This document shows, piece after piece, positions 1 to 9,777 of a stretch of 64,000 bases of DNA; the stretch's first letter is position 1, and each line of letters starts with the position of its first letter. The notes beneath the pieces were generated by a model. It was not told where the DNA came from, made no database searches, and worked only from the letters and a program-made list of their open reading frames with translations. This DNA comes from DASZFV01 sp035549075. Lineage in GTDB: Bacteria > Myxococcota_A > Polyangia > Fen-1088. Both the position numbers and the translations under genes were made by a program. The stretch covers positions 33,277-97,276 of the forward strand of contig DASZRT010000118.1 of the NCBI GenBank assembly GCA_035549075.1, given 5' to 3'.

Positions 1-1341
1 GTGAAGCCGCGCGCCGTCGTGCGCGCCAAGGGCGACGAGGTCGAGGTGCTGACCCCCGACGAAAGCGGTGATTTCCACGTCACCGAGCGCGTCAAGGCGC
101 CTGAGCCCGTGCGCTTCCTCGACACCTACCTCGCCGAGCTGTCGCCGGCCGTGCCGCCGGGCCTGCCGCGCTTCTTCGGCGGCGCCGTCGGCTGGTTGAC
201 CTACGACATCGTGCGCAGCTTCGAGCGCCTGCCGTCGACGAAGCCGGATCTCATGGGCATCCCGGAGCTGTGCTTCGCGATCACCGACACCGTCGTCATC
301 TTCGACAACCTGCGCGGCACGCTCAAGGTCGTCGCGGCGGCGGACGTCGGCGAAGGCCGCGACGCGGGCAGGGCCTACGACGACGCGTGCGCGCGCATCG
401 ACGACGTGCTCGCGCGCCTCGCCGCGCCCAGCGCGCCGCTGCGTCCGCTGGACCCCGAGCCGCCCGCGCAGCTGCCCGCGCCGCGCGCGTCGGTCACGCA
501 GCCCGCCTACGAGGCCGGCGTGCGCAAGATCCAGGAGTACATCCTGGCCGGCGACGCCTTCCAGGTCGTGTACTCGCAGCGCCTCGAGATCCCGCGCGGC
601 GACATCGATCCGTTCGACGTCTACCGCGCGCTGCGCGTGACCAACCCGTCGCCGTACATGTTCCACCTCGAGTTCCCCGACGCCGTCGTCACGGGCGCGT
701 CGCCCGAGGTCATGGTGCGCATGGAGGCCGGGCAGGTCGAGGTGCGGCCCATCGCCGGCACGGCCAAGCGGGGCGCGACGCCCGCCGAGGACGCCGCGCT
801 CGAAAAGAAGATGCGCGACGATCCGAAGGAGATCGCCGAGCACGTCATGCTGATCGATCTGGGCCGCAACGACGTCGGCCGCGTCAGCACGTCGGGCTCG
901 GTACGCGTCACGGAGACGATGGTCACCGAGCGCTACTCGCACGTCATGCACCTGGTCTCGAACGTGCGCGGGCAGGTCAAGCCGGGCACGCGCCCCGGCG
1001 ACGTGCTGCGCGCCTCGTTCCCCGCCGGCACGCTGAGCGGCGCGCCCAAGATCCGCGCCATGGAGATCATCGAAGAGCAGGAGCCGTTTCGCCGCAACTT
1101 GTACGGCGGCGCCGTCGGCTACATCTCGTACACGGGCAACCTCGACACGGCGATCGCCATCCGCACGCTGGTGACGAAGGGCGACACCATCACGGTGCAG
1201 GCGGGCGCCGGGCTCGTCGCTGACAGCCAGCCCACGGCCGAGTACCAAGAGTGTCTCAACAAGGCGCGCGCCGTGCTGTCGGCCGTCGAGATCGCCCGCC
1301 GCGCGAGCGGCGCTTCCTACGAGCCCAAGAAGGTCGGGTAG
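1..1341 (+). CDS. trpE: Anthranilate synthase component I (5' end outside window)
   Basis: Converts chorismate and ammonia (supplied by TrpG) to anthranilate, the first committed step of tryptophan synthesis. The visible 446 residues cover part of the N-terminal domain and the whole chorismate-binding domain, including PIAGTAKRGATPAEDAALEK, LIDLGRNDVGRV, the PAGTLSGAPKIRAMEII segment and a GAGLVADS C-terminal motif. TrpE is usually about 490-520 residues and the reading frame is already open at base 1, so the GTG there is probably an internal Val codon and about 50 residues are missing. It is followed after 4 bases by trpG, so the two subunits are co-transcribed. Family assignment is secure; PabB is unlikely given the trp context. 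Confidence 0.95.
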   Translation: MKPRAVVRAKGDEVEVLTPDESGDFHVTERVKAPEPVRFLDTYLAELSPAVPPGLPRFFGGAVGWLTYDIVRSFERLPSTKPDLMGIPELCFAITDTVVIFDNLRGTLKVVAAADVGEGRDAGRAYDDACARIDDVLARLAAPSAPLRPLDPEPPAQLPAPRASVTQPAYEAGVRKIQEYILAGDAFQVVYSQRLEIPRGDIDPFDVYRALRVTNPSPYMFHLEFPDAVVTGASPEVMVRMEAGQVEVRPIAGTAKRGATPAEDAALEKKMRDDPKEIAEHVMLIDLGRNDVGRVSTSGSVRVTETMVTERYSHVMHLVSNVRGQVKPGTRPGDVLRASFPAGTLSGAPKIRAMEIIEEQEPFRRNLYGGAVGYISYTGNLDTAIAIRTLVTKGDTITVQAGAGLVADSQPTAEYQECLNKARAVLSAVEIARRASGASYEPKKVG

Positions 1342-1345
1342 GGCG

Positions 1346-1921
<576 letters not shown>

Positions 1922-1925
1922 CGTC

Positions 1926-3014
1926 GTGGCGCCCGTCGGCGCGGAGATCACGGCAACGGGCTCGGGCGGCATCCCGGCGACGTTCGGCCTGAAAGAGGCG
2001 ATCGCGCGCGTCGTCGATCGGCGCGACCTGTCGGCCGACGAGATGGCGCGCGTCGTCGGCCAGATCATGAACGGTGAGGGCACGCCCGCGCTCATCGCCG
2101 GCTTGCTCGTCGCGCTGCGCATGAAGGGCGAGACGGTGGGCGAGATCGTGGGCGCGGCGCGCGCCATGCGCGAGCGCATGACGCCGGTCCCGTTCTCGGC
2201 GCAGAAGATCGTCGACACCTGCGGCACGGGCGGCGACAACTCGCAGTCGGTCAACGTCTCGACGCTCGCGGCCTTCATCGTCGCGGGCGCGGGCGTCGTC
2301 ATCGCCAAGCACGGCAACCGCGCGCAGTCGTCGCGCTCGGGCTCGCACGACGTGCTCGAGGCGCTGGGCCTCGACGCCGCGCCGCCGCCCGAGCTCGCGG
2401 CGCAGTGTCTGCGCGAGGCGAAGCTCGCCTTCTTGTTCGCGCCCATGTACCACAGCGCGACCAAGCACGTGGGCGGCCCGCGCAAGGAGCTCGGGATTCG
2501 CACGATGTTCAATGTCCTCGGCCCGCTCACGAACCCCGCGGGCGCGCGCTTCCACGTCAACGGCGTGTTCGCGAAGGACCGCTGCGAGCTGGTCGCGCGC
2601 GCGCACGGCGTGCTGGGCTCGCAGCGCGCGCTCGTCATCCACGGCGCGAGCGGCCTCGACGAGTTCGCGCCCACGGGCCAGACCCACGTCGCCGAGCTGC
2701 GCGACGGCGCCGTGCGCAGCTACGACGTCACGCCCGCCGACTTCGGCCTGCCGCCGTCGGACCCGATCGGGCTCCTCGGCGGCTCGCCCGAGTTCAACGC
2801 GCTCGTCATCAACGAGGTCCTCTACGGCGTGCCCCAGCACGACGCCGTCCGCGCCGTCGCGCTCATGACGGCGGGCGCCGCGCTCTACGTCGCGGGCGAG
2901 GCCGACGACCTGCGCGCGGGCACGCAGCGCGCGCACGCGGCGCTCCAGAGCGGCGCCGCGCGCGCCGTGCTCGAGACGCTGCGCCGCCTCACGCCCAAGG
3001 CGGCTTCGACATGA
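1926..3014 (+). CDS. trpD: Anthranilate phosphoribosyltransferase
   Basis: Transfers phosphoribosyl from PRPP to anthranilate, the second step of the pathway. The 362-residue protein has an all-helical N-terminal domain (GEGTPALIAGLLVALRMKGE) and the PRPP-binding glycine loop DTCGTGGDNSQSVNVST, then KHGNRAQSSRSGSHDVLEAL and FNVLGPLTNPA, all classic TrpD motifs. The chosen start is GTG 4 bases after the trpG stop; no better ATG is near. It begins with a poorly conserved stretch of about 15 residues. The stop overlaps the trpC start in ATGA, which suggests translational coupling. Confidence 0.95.
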   Translation: MAPVGAEITATGSGGIPATFGLKEAIARVVDRRDLSADEMARVVGQIMNGEGTPALIAGLLVALRMKGETVGEIVGAARAMRERMTPVPFSAQKIVDTCGTGGDNSQSVNVSTLAAFIVAGAGVVIAKHGNRAQSSRSGSHDVLEALGLDAAPPPELAAQCLREAKLAFLFAPMYHSATKHVGGPRKELGIRTMFNVLGPLTNPAGARFHVNGVFAKDRCELVARAHGVLGSQRALVIHGASGLDEFAPTGQTHVAELRDGAVRSYDVTPADFGLPPSDPIGLLGGSPEFNALVINEVLYGVPQHDAVRAVALMTAGAALYVAGEADDLRAGTQRAHAALQSGAARAVLETLRRLTPKAAST

Positions 3015-3802
3015 TCCTCGACGACATCCTCGCGCGCACGCGCGCCGACGTCGCGGCCCGCAAGATCACGCGGCCGCTCTCCGAGCTGGAAAAGGGCCTG
3101 CCCAAGGGCCCGACCGATCGCAGCTTGCTGAAGGCGCTGCGACCCGAGACGAAGCCGGCGGCCGGCATCACCTGCATCGCCGAGCACAAGCGGCGCTCGC
3201 CGTCGGCGGGCTGGATCCGCGAGGGCTCGCGCGTGGAGGAGATCACGCGCGGCTACGCGGCCGCCGGCGCCGCGGCGCTGTCCGTGCTCACCGACGAGCC
3301 GTTCTTCGGCGGCACGCTTTCGGACCTCACGACGGCGCGCGGGGTCGTGCCCGTCCCCGTCATGCGCAAGGACTTCGTCGTCGACGCCTACCAGCTGGCC
3401 GAGGCGCGCGCCGCGGGCGCCGACGCCGTGCTGCTCATCGTCGCGGCGCTGTCCGACGCCGAGCTCGCGGCGCTGCTGGCCGTCGCGACGATCTACGGCC
3501 TCGAGACCGTCGTCGAGGCCCACGACGCCGAGGAGACGGCGCGCGCCGTTCATGTCGGCGCGCCCATCATCGGCATCAACAACCGCGACCTGCGCACCTT
3601 CACCGTCGACCGCGAGCTGGCGATCCGGCTGCGCGCCGAGATTCCGCGCGACCGCGTCGTCGTCGCCGAGTCCGGCATCCGCGACGCCGCCGACGTCGCG
3701 CGCCTGCGCGACGCGGGCGTCGACGCCATGCTCGTGGGCGAGTCGCTCATGCGCGCGCCGGATCCCGGGGCCGCGCTGCGGGCGCTGCTCGGGACGGCAT
3801 GA
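3011..3802 (+). CDS. trpC: Indole-3-glycerol phosphate synthase
   Basis: Closes the indole ring from CdRP, giving indole-3-glycerol phosphate. The ATG at 3011 lies in an ATGA overlap with trpD and gives a 263-residue (beta/alpha)8 protein. Visible family motifs: MILDDILARTRADVAARK at the N terminus, CIAEHKRRSPSAGWI with the catalytic Lys (the usual third residue of the IAE-x-KR motif is His here), VPVMRKDFVVD, GINNRDLRTFTVD and VAESGI. The reading frame stays open upstream inside trpD, but that extension is a shadow of trpD. Not fused to trpF, unlike in enterobacteria. Confidence 0.95.
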   Translation: MILDDILARTRADVAARKITRPLSELEKGLPKGPTDRSLLKALRPETKPAAGITCIAEHKRRSPSAGWIREGSRVEEITRGYAAAGAAALSVLTDEPFFGGTLSDLTTARGVVPVPVMRKDFVVDAYQLAEARAAGADAVLLIVAALSDAELAALLAVATIYGLETVVEAHDAEETARAVHVGAPIIGINNRDLRTFTVDRELAIRLRAEIPRDRVVVAESGIRDAADVARLRDAGVDAMLVGESLMRAPDPGAALRALLGTA

Positions 3803-4422
3803 GCGGCCGCGTCCTCGTCAAGATCTGCGGCATCACCTCGCCCGAGGACGCGCGGATGGCGGCCGCCGCCGGCGCCGACGCCATCGGCGTCAACCTGTGG
3901 CCCGGGTCGAAGCGCTACGTGACCGACGGGCGCGCCAAGGAGATCCTCGCCGCCGTCCCGAAGGGCGTCATGAAGGTGGGCGTGTTCGTCAACCTGCCGC
4001 CGCTCGAGGTGCGCGCCAAACGCATCGACCTCGGCCTCGACCGTGCGCAGCTTCACGGCGACGAGCGCGCCGAAGACTTCGCCCGCCTCGATCCATCGCC
4101 CCTCATTCGCGTGGTGCGCGTGAGCGACGAAGCTTCGTTCACCGAGGCGGACGGCTGGAAGACGCCCATCCTGATGTACGACGCGCACGTCGCCGGCTAC
4201 GGCGGCGCCGGCGTGACCGCACCGTGGGCGCTGATCGCGAAGCACGCGCGGCGTCCGTTCTGGCTCGCAGGAGGGCTCACGCCCGAGAATGTGCGCGCCG
4301 CGATCACGGCGACGAGCCCCGATGGCGTCGACGTCGCGAGCGGCGTCGAGCGCGCGCCCGGCGTGAAGGACGAGCTGAAAGTCAGGCTCTTCGTCGCCGC
4401 CGCGAAGGCCGGCAAGCTATAG
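3799..4422 (+). CDS. trpF: Phosphoribosylanthranilate isomerase
   Basis: Amadori isomerisation of phosphoribosylanthranilate to CdRP. The 207 residues are typical for a monofunctional TrpF; VKICGITSPEDARMAAAAGA carries the catalytic Cys, followed by GVFVNLP, QLHGDE, and WLAGGLTPENV with DVASGVE for phosphate binding. The start overlaps the trpC stop (ATGA). The stop codon TAG is part of a TATAGT hexamer just upstream of trpB, so the 3' end may double as a promoter element. Confidence 0.95.
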   Translation: MSGRVLVKICGITSPEDARMAAAAGADAIGVNLWPGSKRYVTDGRAKEILAAVPKGVMKVGVFVNLPPLEVRAKRIDLGLDRAQLHGDERAEDFARLDPSPLIRVVRVSDEASFTEADGWKTPILMYDAHVAGYGGAGVTAPWALIAKHARRPFWLAGGLTPENVRAAITATSPDGVDVASGVERAPGVKDELKVRLFVAAAKAGKL

Positions 4423-4423
4423 T
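4418..4423 (+). promoter_or_regulatory. Candidate -10 hexamer before trpB
   Basis: TATAGT, 9 bases before the trpB ATG and overlapping the trpF stop. It resembles a sigma-70 -10 element in very GC-rich surroundings. No convincing -35 was seen. If used, it would start trpBA transcription with almost no leader. Confidence 0.25.
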
Positions 4424-4432
4424 TCGCGGCTC

Positions 4433-5641
4433 ATGAGCACCGCCCCCGCGTCATCACGCCCCGGCCGCTTCGGCGAGTTCGGCGGCCGCTACGTCTCCGA
4501 AACGCTGATCCCGTCGCTCGACGAGCTGGCGGCCGCGTGGGCGAGCGCCAGCGTCGACCCCACCTTCTCGGAAGAGTTCCAGCGCCTGCTCACGGACTAC
4601 GTGGGTCGCCCGACGCCGCTGACGTTCGCCGCGCGCCTCTCGACCGAGATCGCCGCGGGCCGCGGCACGCGCGTCTACCTCAAGCGCGAAGACCTCTGTC
4701 ACACGGGCGCGCACAAGATCAACAACGTCATCGGCCAGATCCTGCTGGCGCGCCGCATGGGCAAGACGCGCATCATCGCCGAGACGGGCGCGGGCCAGCA
4801 CGGCGTCGCCACGGCCACGGTGTGCGCGCTCTTCGGGCTGCCGTGCGAGATCTACATGGGCGCCGTCGACGTCGAGCGCCAGGCGCTCAACGTCTTCCGC
4901 ATGAAGCTGCTCGGCGCGCAGGTCCACCCCGTCAAGGCGGGCACGGCGACGCTCAAGGACGCGCTCAACGAGGCGCTGCGCGACTGGGTCACGAACGTCC
5001 GCAACACCCACTACGTCATCGGCACCGTCGCGGGCCCGCACCCGTATCCCTTGCTCGTGCGCGAGCTCCAGGCCGTCATCGGCCGCGAGGCGCGCGCGCA
5101 GATCCAAGAGGCGGAAGGGCGGCTGCCCGACGCCTGCGTCGCCTGCGTGGGCGGCGGCTCGAACGCGATCGGCCTCTTCCACGCGTTCGTGCCCGACGCC
5201 GCCACGCGGCTGTACGGCGTCGAGGCGGCGGGCGACGGCGTCGACACGCCTCGCCACGCGGCGACGCTCACGCGCGGCCGCGTCGGCGTCCTCCACGGCG
5301 CGAAGTCGTACCTGCTTTGCGACGACGAGGGCCAGATCGCCGAGGCCCACTCGATCTCGGCCGGCCTCGACTACCCCGGCGTCGGCCCCGAGCACGCTCA
5401 TCTGAAAGACACGGGTCGCGCGCGCTACCTCTCGGTCACGGACGCCGAGGCGATGGAAGGGTTCCAGCTGCTCGCGCGCACCGAGGGCATCCTCGCGGCG
5501 CTCGAGAGCTCGCACGCGATCGCGGCGCTCAAGGGCGTCGCCGCCGAGCTGGACCGCGACGCCGTCATCGTCATGTGCCTCTCGGGCCGCGGCGACAAGG
5601 ACATGGGCACGATCGCCAAGCGCCTCGGGGTCACGCTGTGA
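4433..5641 (+). CDS. trpB: Tryptophan synthase beta chain
   Basis: PLP enzyme that joins indole to serine to make tryptophan. The 402 residues are full length. FGEFGGRYVSETLIPSLDEL, YLKREDLCHTGAHKINN (PLP Lys), AETGAGQHGVATAT, the phosphate-binding GGGSNAIG and CLSGRGDKDMGT near the C terminus are all present. This is the TrpB1 type that partners TrpA. It is separated from trpF by 10 bases, the largest gap in the operon, and it overlaps trpA (GTGA). Confidence 0.96.
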   Translation: MSTAPASSRPGRFGEFGGRYVSETLIPSLDELAAAWASASVDPTFSEEFQRLLTDYVGRPTPLTFAARLSTEIAAGRGTRVYLKREDLCHTGAHKINNVIGQILLARRMGKTRIIAETGAGQHGVATATVCALFGLPCEIYMGAVDVERQALNVFRMKLLGAQVHPVKAGTATLKDALNEALRDWVTNVRNTHYVIGTVAGPHPYPLLVRELQAVIGREARAQIQEAEGRLPDACVACVGGGSNAIGLFHAFVPDAATRLYGVEAAGDGVDTPRHAATLTRGRVGVLHGAKSYLLCDDEGQIAEAHSISAGLDYPGVGPEHAHLKDTGRARYLSVTDAEAMEGFQLLARTEGILAALESSHAIAALKGVAAELDRDAVIVMCLSGRGDKDMGTIAKRLGVTL

Positions 5642-6441
5642 GCCGCCTCTCCGCCGTGTTCGCGCGCGCGCGCGAGCAGCGCCGCAAGGCCCTCGTGATC
5701 TACCTGACCGCGGGCGATCCCGACATCGCGACCAGCGGTCGCCTCATCAACGCCGCCATCGACGCGGGCGCCGACATCGTCGAGATCGGCATGCCGTGGA
5801 GCGATCCCTCGGCCGACGGCCCCGCGATCCAAGCGGCCATGACGCGCGCGCTCGCGGCCGGAGGCGGTCTCGGCAAGTCGCTGGCGATCTGCAAGCAGGT
5901 GCGCGCGGCGCACCCCGACGCCGGGCTCGTCCTCTTCGGCTACGCGAACCCGCTCGTCGTCATGGGCCCCGAGACGTTCGCCAAGAAAGCGCACGAGGCG
6001 GGCGCCGACGCCGTGCTCTGCGTCGACTACCCGCCCGACGAGGACGCCGCGCTCACGACGGCGCTCGCGGGGCAGGGGCTCGACTTCATCCCGCTCCTCG
6101 CGCCGACGTCGACACCTCCGCGCGTCGCCGCGGCCGCCGCCGCCGCCGCCGGCTTCATCTACTACGTCTCGTTCACGGGCATCACGGGCGCGGCGCTCAC
6201 CGATCTCGGCGAGCCACGTGCCCACGTCGCCGCGATCCGCGCCGCGACGGCCGACGAGATCCCCGTCGTCGTCGGCTTCGGCGTCAAGACGCCCGAGCAC
6301 GCGCGCGCCGTCGCCGAGTTCGCCGACGGCGTCGTCGTCGGCAGCGCGGCCGTCGAGGTCATCCGCAAGGCCGTCGACGCGCGCCGCGACCCCGTGCCCG
6401 ACCTGTCGGCCTTCGTCCGAGCGTTGAAAGCCGCGATCTAG
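5638..6441 (+). CDS. trpA: Tryptophan synthase alpha chain
   Basis: Cleaves indole-3-glycerol phosphate to indole and glyceraldehyde-3-phosphate, passing indole to TrpB. The GTG at 5638 overlaps the trpB stop in GTGA and gives 267 residues beginning VSRLSAVFARAREQRRKAL. Catalytic Glu and Asp lie in VEIGMPWSDPSADGP; LVLFGYANP, CVDYPPDE, YYVSFTGITGA and VVVGFGVKTPEHA follow the family pattern. It ends the visible trp operon. Confidence 0.95.
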   Translation: MSRLSAVFARAREQRRKALVIYLTAGDPDIATSGRLINAAIDAGADIVEIGMPWSDPSADGPAIQAAMTRALAAGGGLGKSLAICKQVRAAHPDAGLVLFGYANPLVVMGPETFAKKAHEAGADAVLCVDYPPDEDAALTTALAGQGLDFIPLLAPTSTPPRVAAAAAAAAGFIYYVSFTGITGAALTDLGEPRAHVAAIRAATADEIPVVVGFGVKTPEHARAVAEFADGVVVGSAAVEVIRKAVDARRDPVPDLSAFVRALKAAI

Positions 6442-6477
6442 CCGTGACGGCGGCTTCCGTATAGATTGCGGCGCTCG

Positions 6478-7428
6478 ATGAGCTCTTTCTGGCAAGGCAA
6501 GCGCGTCCTCGTGACCGGCGGCGCGGGCTTCCTTGGTTCCTTCGTCGTCGATTCGCTCGAGCAGCAGGGCGCGACCACCTTCGTCCCTCGCTCGGCCGAG
6601 TACGACCTCGTCGACCGGGGCGCCGTCCACCGCCTGCTGGCCGATGCGCGCCCCGACCTCGTGTTGCACCTCGCGGCCCGCGTGGGTGGCATCGGCGCCA
6701 ACCGCGACAACCCCGGGCGCTTCCTGTTCGAGAACGCCATGATGGGCCTCAACCTCTTCGAGGAGTGCCGCCTCGCCAAGGTGAGCAAGCTCGTCGCGAC
6801 GGGTACGATCTGCGCGTACCCGAAGTTCGCGCCGCTGCCGTTCAAGGAAGACGATCTCTGGAACGGCTACCCCGAGGAAACGAACGCGCCGTATGGCATC
6901 GCCAAGAAGCTCATGCTCGTGCAGTCGGCCGGCTACCGCGAGCAGTACGGCATGAACAGCGTCGTCGTGTTCCCCGTGAACCTCTACGGGCCGCGCGACA
7001 ACTTCGACCTGCACACCTCGCACGTCATCCCGGCGATCATCCGCAAGTGCGTCGCCGCGCGCGACGCGGGCCAGACCGACGTCACGCTCTGGGGCGACGG
7101 CTCGCCCACGCGCGAGTTCCTCTACGTCGAGGACGCCGCGCGCGGCATCCTGCTGGCCGCCGAGAAGTACGACTCGAGCGATCCCGTGAACCTCGGCAAC
7201 GGCATCGAGATCAGCATCAAGGACCTCGCGACGCACATCGCGCGCGCGACGCGGTTCACCGGCAGGTTCATCTGGGACACGAGCAAGCCCAACGGGCAGC
7301 CCCGCCGGCAGCTCGACGTCACACGCGCGCGCGAGCGCTTCGGCTTCGTCGCGCAAACCCCCTTCGAAGAAGGCATCGCCAAAACCGTGACCTACTTCGA
7401 GACCCACAGAAAGGACATCGAACGATGA
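6478..7428 (+). CDS. fcl: GDP-L-fucose synthase (GDP-4-keto-6-deoxymannose epimerase/reductase)
   Basis: Short-chain dehydrogenase that makes GDP-L-fucose from the product of the next gene, for surface polysaccharide. The 316-residue protein has the NAD(P)-binding VLVTGGAGFLGSFVVDSL, LHLAARVGGIGANRDNP, the catalytic Tyr/Lys in APYGIAKK, and GDGSPTREFLYVEDAARG. I chose ATG 6478 over the TTG at 6466 because the protein fold starts there. A TATAGA hexamer lies at 6460-6465. The end overlaps gmd in ATGA, so the two are coupled. Confidence 0.9.
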   Translation: MSSFWQGKRVLVTGGAGFLGSFVVDSLEQQGATTFVPRSAEYDLVDRGAVHRLLADARPDLVLHLAARVGGIGANRDNPGRFLFENAMMGLNLFEECRLAKVSKLVATGTICAYPKFAPLPFKEDDLWNGYPEETNAPYGIAKKLMLVQSAGYREQYGMNSVVVFPVNLYGPRDNFDLHTSHVIPAIIRKCVAARDAGQTDVTLWGDGSPTREFLYVEDAARGILLAAEKYDSSDPVNLGNGIEISIKDLATHIARATRFTGRFIWDTSKPNGQPRRQLDVTRARERFGFVAQTPFEEGIAKTVTYFETHRKDIER

Positions 7429-8435
7429 AGCGCGCCCTCATCACGGGCATCTCCGGGCAGGACGGCTCCTACCTCGCGGAGCTGCTGCTCGCCAAGGGTT
7501 ACGAGGTCACGGGCATCGTGCGTCGGTCGAGCTCGTTCAACACCGAGCGCCTCGACGGCATCTACCAGGATCCGCACGCGGCGAACTACCGCCTCAAGCT
7601 CGTCTACGGCGACCTCGACGACGCGAGCTCGCTCAACCGCGTGCTCCGCACCGTCAAGCCCGACGAGATCTACAACCTGGGCGCGCAGAGCCACGTGCGC
7701 GTGAGCTTCGACGTTCCGGAGTACACGGCCTCGACCGTCGGCATCGGAACGTTGCGACTCCTTGAGGCGATCCGTGAGTCGGGCCTCGAGAAGTCGGTGA
7801 AGTTCTACCAGGCCTCGTCGAGCGAGATGTTCGGCGCCGCGGCGCCGCCGCAGGACGAGAACACGCCGTTCATCCCGCGCAGCCCGTACGCGTGCGCCAA
7901 GGTGTTCGCGCACCAGCTCTGCCAGAACTACCGCGACGCCTACGGCATGCACATCTCGTGCGGCATCCTCTTCAACCACGAGTCGCCCCGCCGCGGCATC
8001 CCGTTCGTCACGCGCAAGATCACGCGCACGGCGGCGCGCATCCGCCACGGGCTCGAGCACAAGCTCTACCTCGGCAACCTCGACTCCTTCCGCGACTGGG
8101 GCTTCGCGGGCGACTACGTCGAGGCGATGTGGATGATGCTCCAGCAAGAGAAGGGTGACGACTACGTCGTCGCGACGGGCGAGTCGCACAGCGTGCGCGA
8201 GTGCCTCGACGTCGCGTTCGGCGCGCTCGACCTCGACTGGAAGAAGTACGTCGAGATCGACCCGCGCTACTTCCGCCCGACCGAGGTCGACCACCTCAAG
8301 GGCAACCCGCAGAAGGCGATGCGCGCGCTCGGGTGGAAGCCCAAGGTGACGTTCAAGGGCCTCATCGAGATGATGGTCAAGGCCGACGAGGAAGACGTCC
8401 GCACGTCGCTCGCGGGCCGCGCGCCGACGTCGTAA
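7425..8435 (+). CDS. gmd: GDP-mannose 4,6-dehydratase
   Basis: Converts GDP-D-mannose to GDP-4-keto-6-deoxy-D-mannose, the substrate of the preceding gene product. The 336 residues start with ALITGISGQDGSYLAELLL (NADP loop) and continue with VRRSSSFNTERLDGIY, the active-site QASSSEMFGAA, SPYACAKVFAHQL (Tyr/Lys) and FNHESPRRG. The Gmd-specific RPTEVDHLKGNPQKA segment near the C terminus supports the call over other sugar dehydratases. ATGA overlap with fcl. Confidence 0.95.
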   Translation: MKRALITGISGQDGSYLAELLLAKGYEVTGIVRRSSSFNTERLDGIYQDPHAANYRLKLVYGDLDDASSLNRVLRTVKPDEIYNLGAQSHVRVSFDVPEYTASTVGIGTLRLLEAIRESGLEKSVKFYQASSSEMFGAAAPPQDENTPFIPRSPYACAKVFAHQLCQNYRDAYGMHISCGILFNHESPRRGIPFVTRKITRTAARIRHGLEHKLYLGNLDSFRDWGFAGDYVEAMWMMLQQEKGDDYVVATGESHSVRECLDVAFGALDLDWKKYVEIDPRYFRPTEVDHLKGNPQKAMRALGWKPKVTFKGLIEMMVKADEEDVRTSLAGRAPTS

Positions 8436-8446
8436 CGGGCTGGGGC

Positions 8447-9322
8447 ATGGCGCCCGCGCGCGAGCCGCTCGCTGTCGTGCTCGGCGCGGGCGGCTTGCTG
8501 GGCGCGGCGCTCGTGCGCGCGCTGCCGCGCCACGGATGGCGCGTCGCCGCCGCCGCGGGCCGCGCCGAGTGCGACATCCGCGACGAGGGCGCCGTGCGCG
8601 CGTTGCTCGCCGACGCGCTCGGCGGCCGCGCCGGAGTCGTCTTCAACGCCGCGGCGTTCACCGACGTCGAGCGCAGCGAAGGGGAGGGCGACCTCGCCTT
8701 CGCCGTCAACGCCGAGGCCGTGGGCGGCCTCGCGCGCGCGACGCGCGAGGTGGGCGCCGCGCTCGTGCACTACTCGACGGACTTCGTGTTCGACGGCGCG
8801 CGCGCCGGCCGCTACGTCGAGAGCGATCCGGTCGGGCCGCTCAGCGTCTACGCGCGTTCGAAGGTCGAGGGCGAGCGCCGCGCGGCCGCCGGCACGACGC
8901 GCGCGTTCGTCGTGCGCGTCGGCGGCCTCTACGGCCCCGGCGGCCGCAACTTCCCGTCTCGCATCCTGCCGCGCCTCCGCGCCGGCGAGACGATCCGCGC
9001 CGACCGCGACCGCTGGAGCGCGCCCTCGTGGGTCGACGACGTCGCGCGCGTCTCGGGCGATCTCGCGCGCACCGAAGCGTACGGCCTCTACCACTGCATG
9101 GCGCACGGCGAGACGACGTGGGCCGGCTTCGCCCAGCACCTCGCGCGCGAGCTCGGCCTCCCCGAAGACCGCGTCGAGGTCGTCTCGAACGCCGCGCTCC
9201 CCCTCAAAGCCAAGCGCCCCCCACGCGCCCTGCTCGAGAACCGAGCCCTCGCCGCCCTAGGCCTCGACACCATGCCGGAATGGCAGGAGGGCGCCCGTCG
9301 CTTCGTCGCCTCGCTCGCCTGA
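8447..9322 (+). CDS. RmlD-like dTDP-4-dehydrorhamnose reductase family protein
   Basis: SDR-family sugar nucleotide reductase of 291 residues. It has VVLGAGGLLGAALVRALPRH (NADP loop), VFNAAAFTDVERSEGE, the YSTDFVFDG motif typical of RmlD, the Tyr/Lys pair in VYARSKVEGERR and RVGGLYGPGGRNFPSR. Family members reduce dTDP-4-keto-rhamnose or act on related substrates. No rmlA/B/C is visible, so the substrate is uncertain; the position after gmd suggests a deoxysugar pathway. ATG 8447 is 11 bases after gmd. Confidence 0.8.
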   Translation: MAPAREPLAVVLGAGGLLGAALVRALPRHGWRVAAAAGRAECDIRDEGAVRALLADALGGRAGVVFNAAAFTDVERSEGEGDLAFAVNAEAVGGLARATREVGAALVHYSTDFVFDGARAGRYVESDPVGPLSVYARSKVEGERRAAAGTTRAFVVRVGGLYGPGGRNFPSRILPRLRAGETIRADRDRWSAPSWVDDVARVSGDLARTEAYGLYHCMAHGETTWAGFAQHLARELGLPEDRVEVVSNAALPLKAKRPPRALLENRALAALGLDTMPEWQEGARRFVASLA

Positions 9323-9327
9323 TGGCT

Positions 9328-9684
9328 CTACGCCTCCCGCGCCGTCCGGCTCATCCCCACCGCCACCAACATGGCCGCCAACGACAGCAACGTGCATCCC
9401 ACGATCGCCGGCGCCATCGACTCGGCGACGCCCACCAGCACGCACGCGACCGGCTCGAGCCCATGCGCCGCGCACGCCTGGAGCCCATGATGCCCCACGG
9501 CCGCGAAGTCCGACGCGACGCCCCCCACGACCGAGAGCCCCGTCGCCGCCGCCATCGCGACGATGAACCCCAGCCGCCGCCGGTCGCCGCGCGCCGCGAA
9601 CATCGCCGACGCTCCGAACGTGAACGCGCCAAAAATCACGACGAACAACATGGGGCCGCCGCCTTCTCTCAAGAGATCGAGCAT
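9328..9684 (-). CDS. Small multi-pass membrane protein of unknown function
   Basis: 118 residues beginning MLDLLREGGGPMLFVVIFGA, preceded by a strong AGGAGG ribosome site 9 bases before the ATG, which fixes the start. Three or four hydrophobic segments fall at about residues 11-30, 38-60 and 77-110, joined by short charged loops (AARGDRRR). The layout resembles small TolQ/MotA-like integral membrane proteins, but no diagnostic motif was recognised. It is divergent from the ECF sigma factor gene (93 bases between starts) and might be its target or partner. Confidence 0.7.
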   Translation of the reverse strand: MLDLLREGGGPMLFVVIFGAFTFGASAMFAARGDRRRLGFIVAMAAATGLSVVGGVASDFAAVGHHGLQACAAHGLEPVACVLVGVAESMAPAIVGCTLLSLAAMLVAVGMSRTAREA

Positions 9685-9777
9685 GTCTTGTTCCTCCTGC
9701 CTCGAAGACGAGTGGCCCGCCCTCGCGTGACGCGCATTTTTCCTGTCACGCGCGCCGCGCCCGTTCGTTGCTCGCAC

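Noticed and set aside
2405..3802. Longer trpC reading starting at 2405
   Set aside because: The first 600 bases are a shadow of trpD in another frame; the IGPS fold begins at ATG 3011, in an ATGA overlap.
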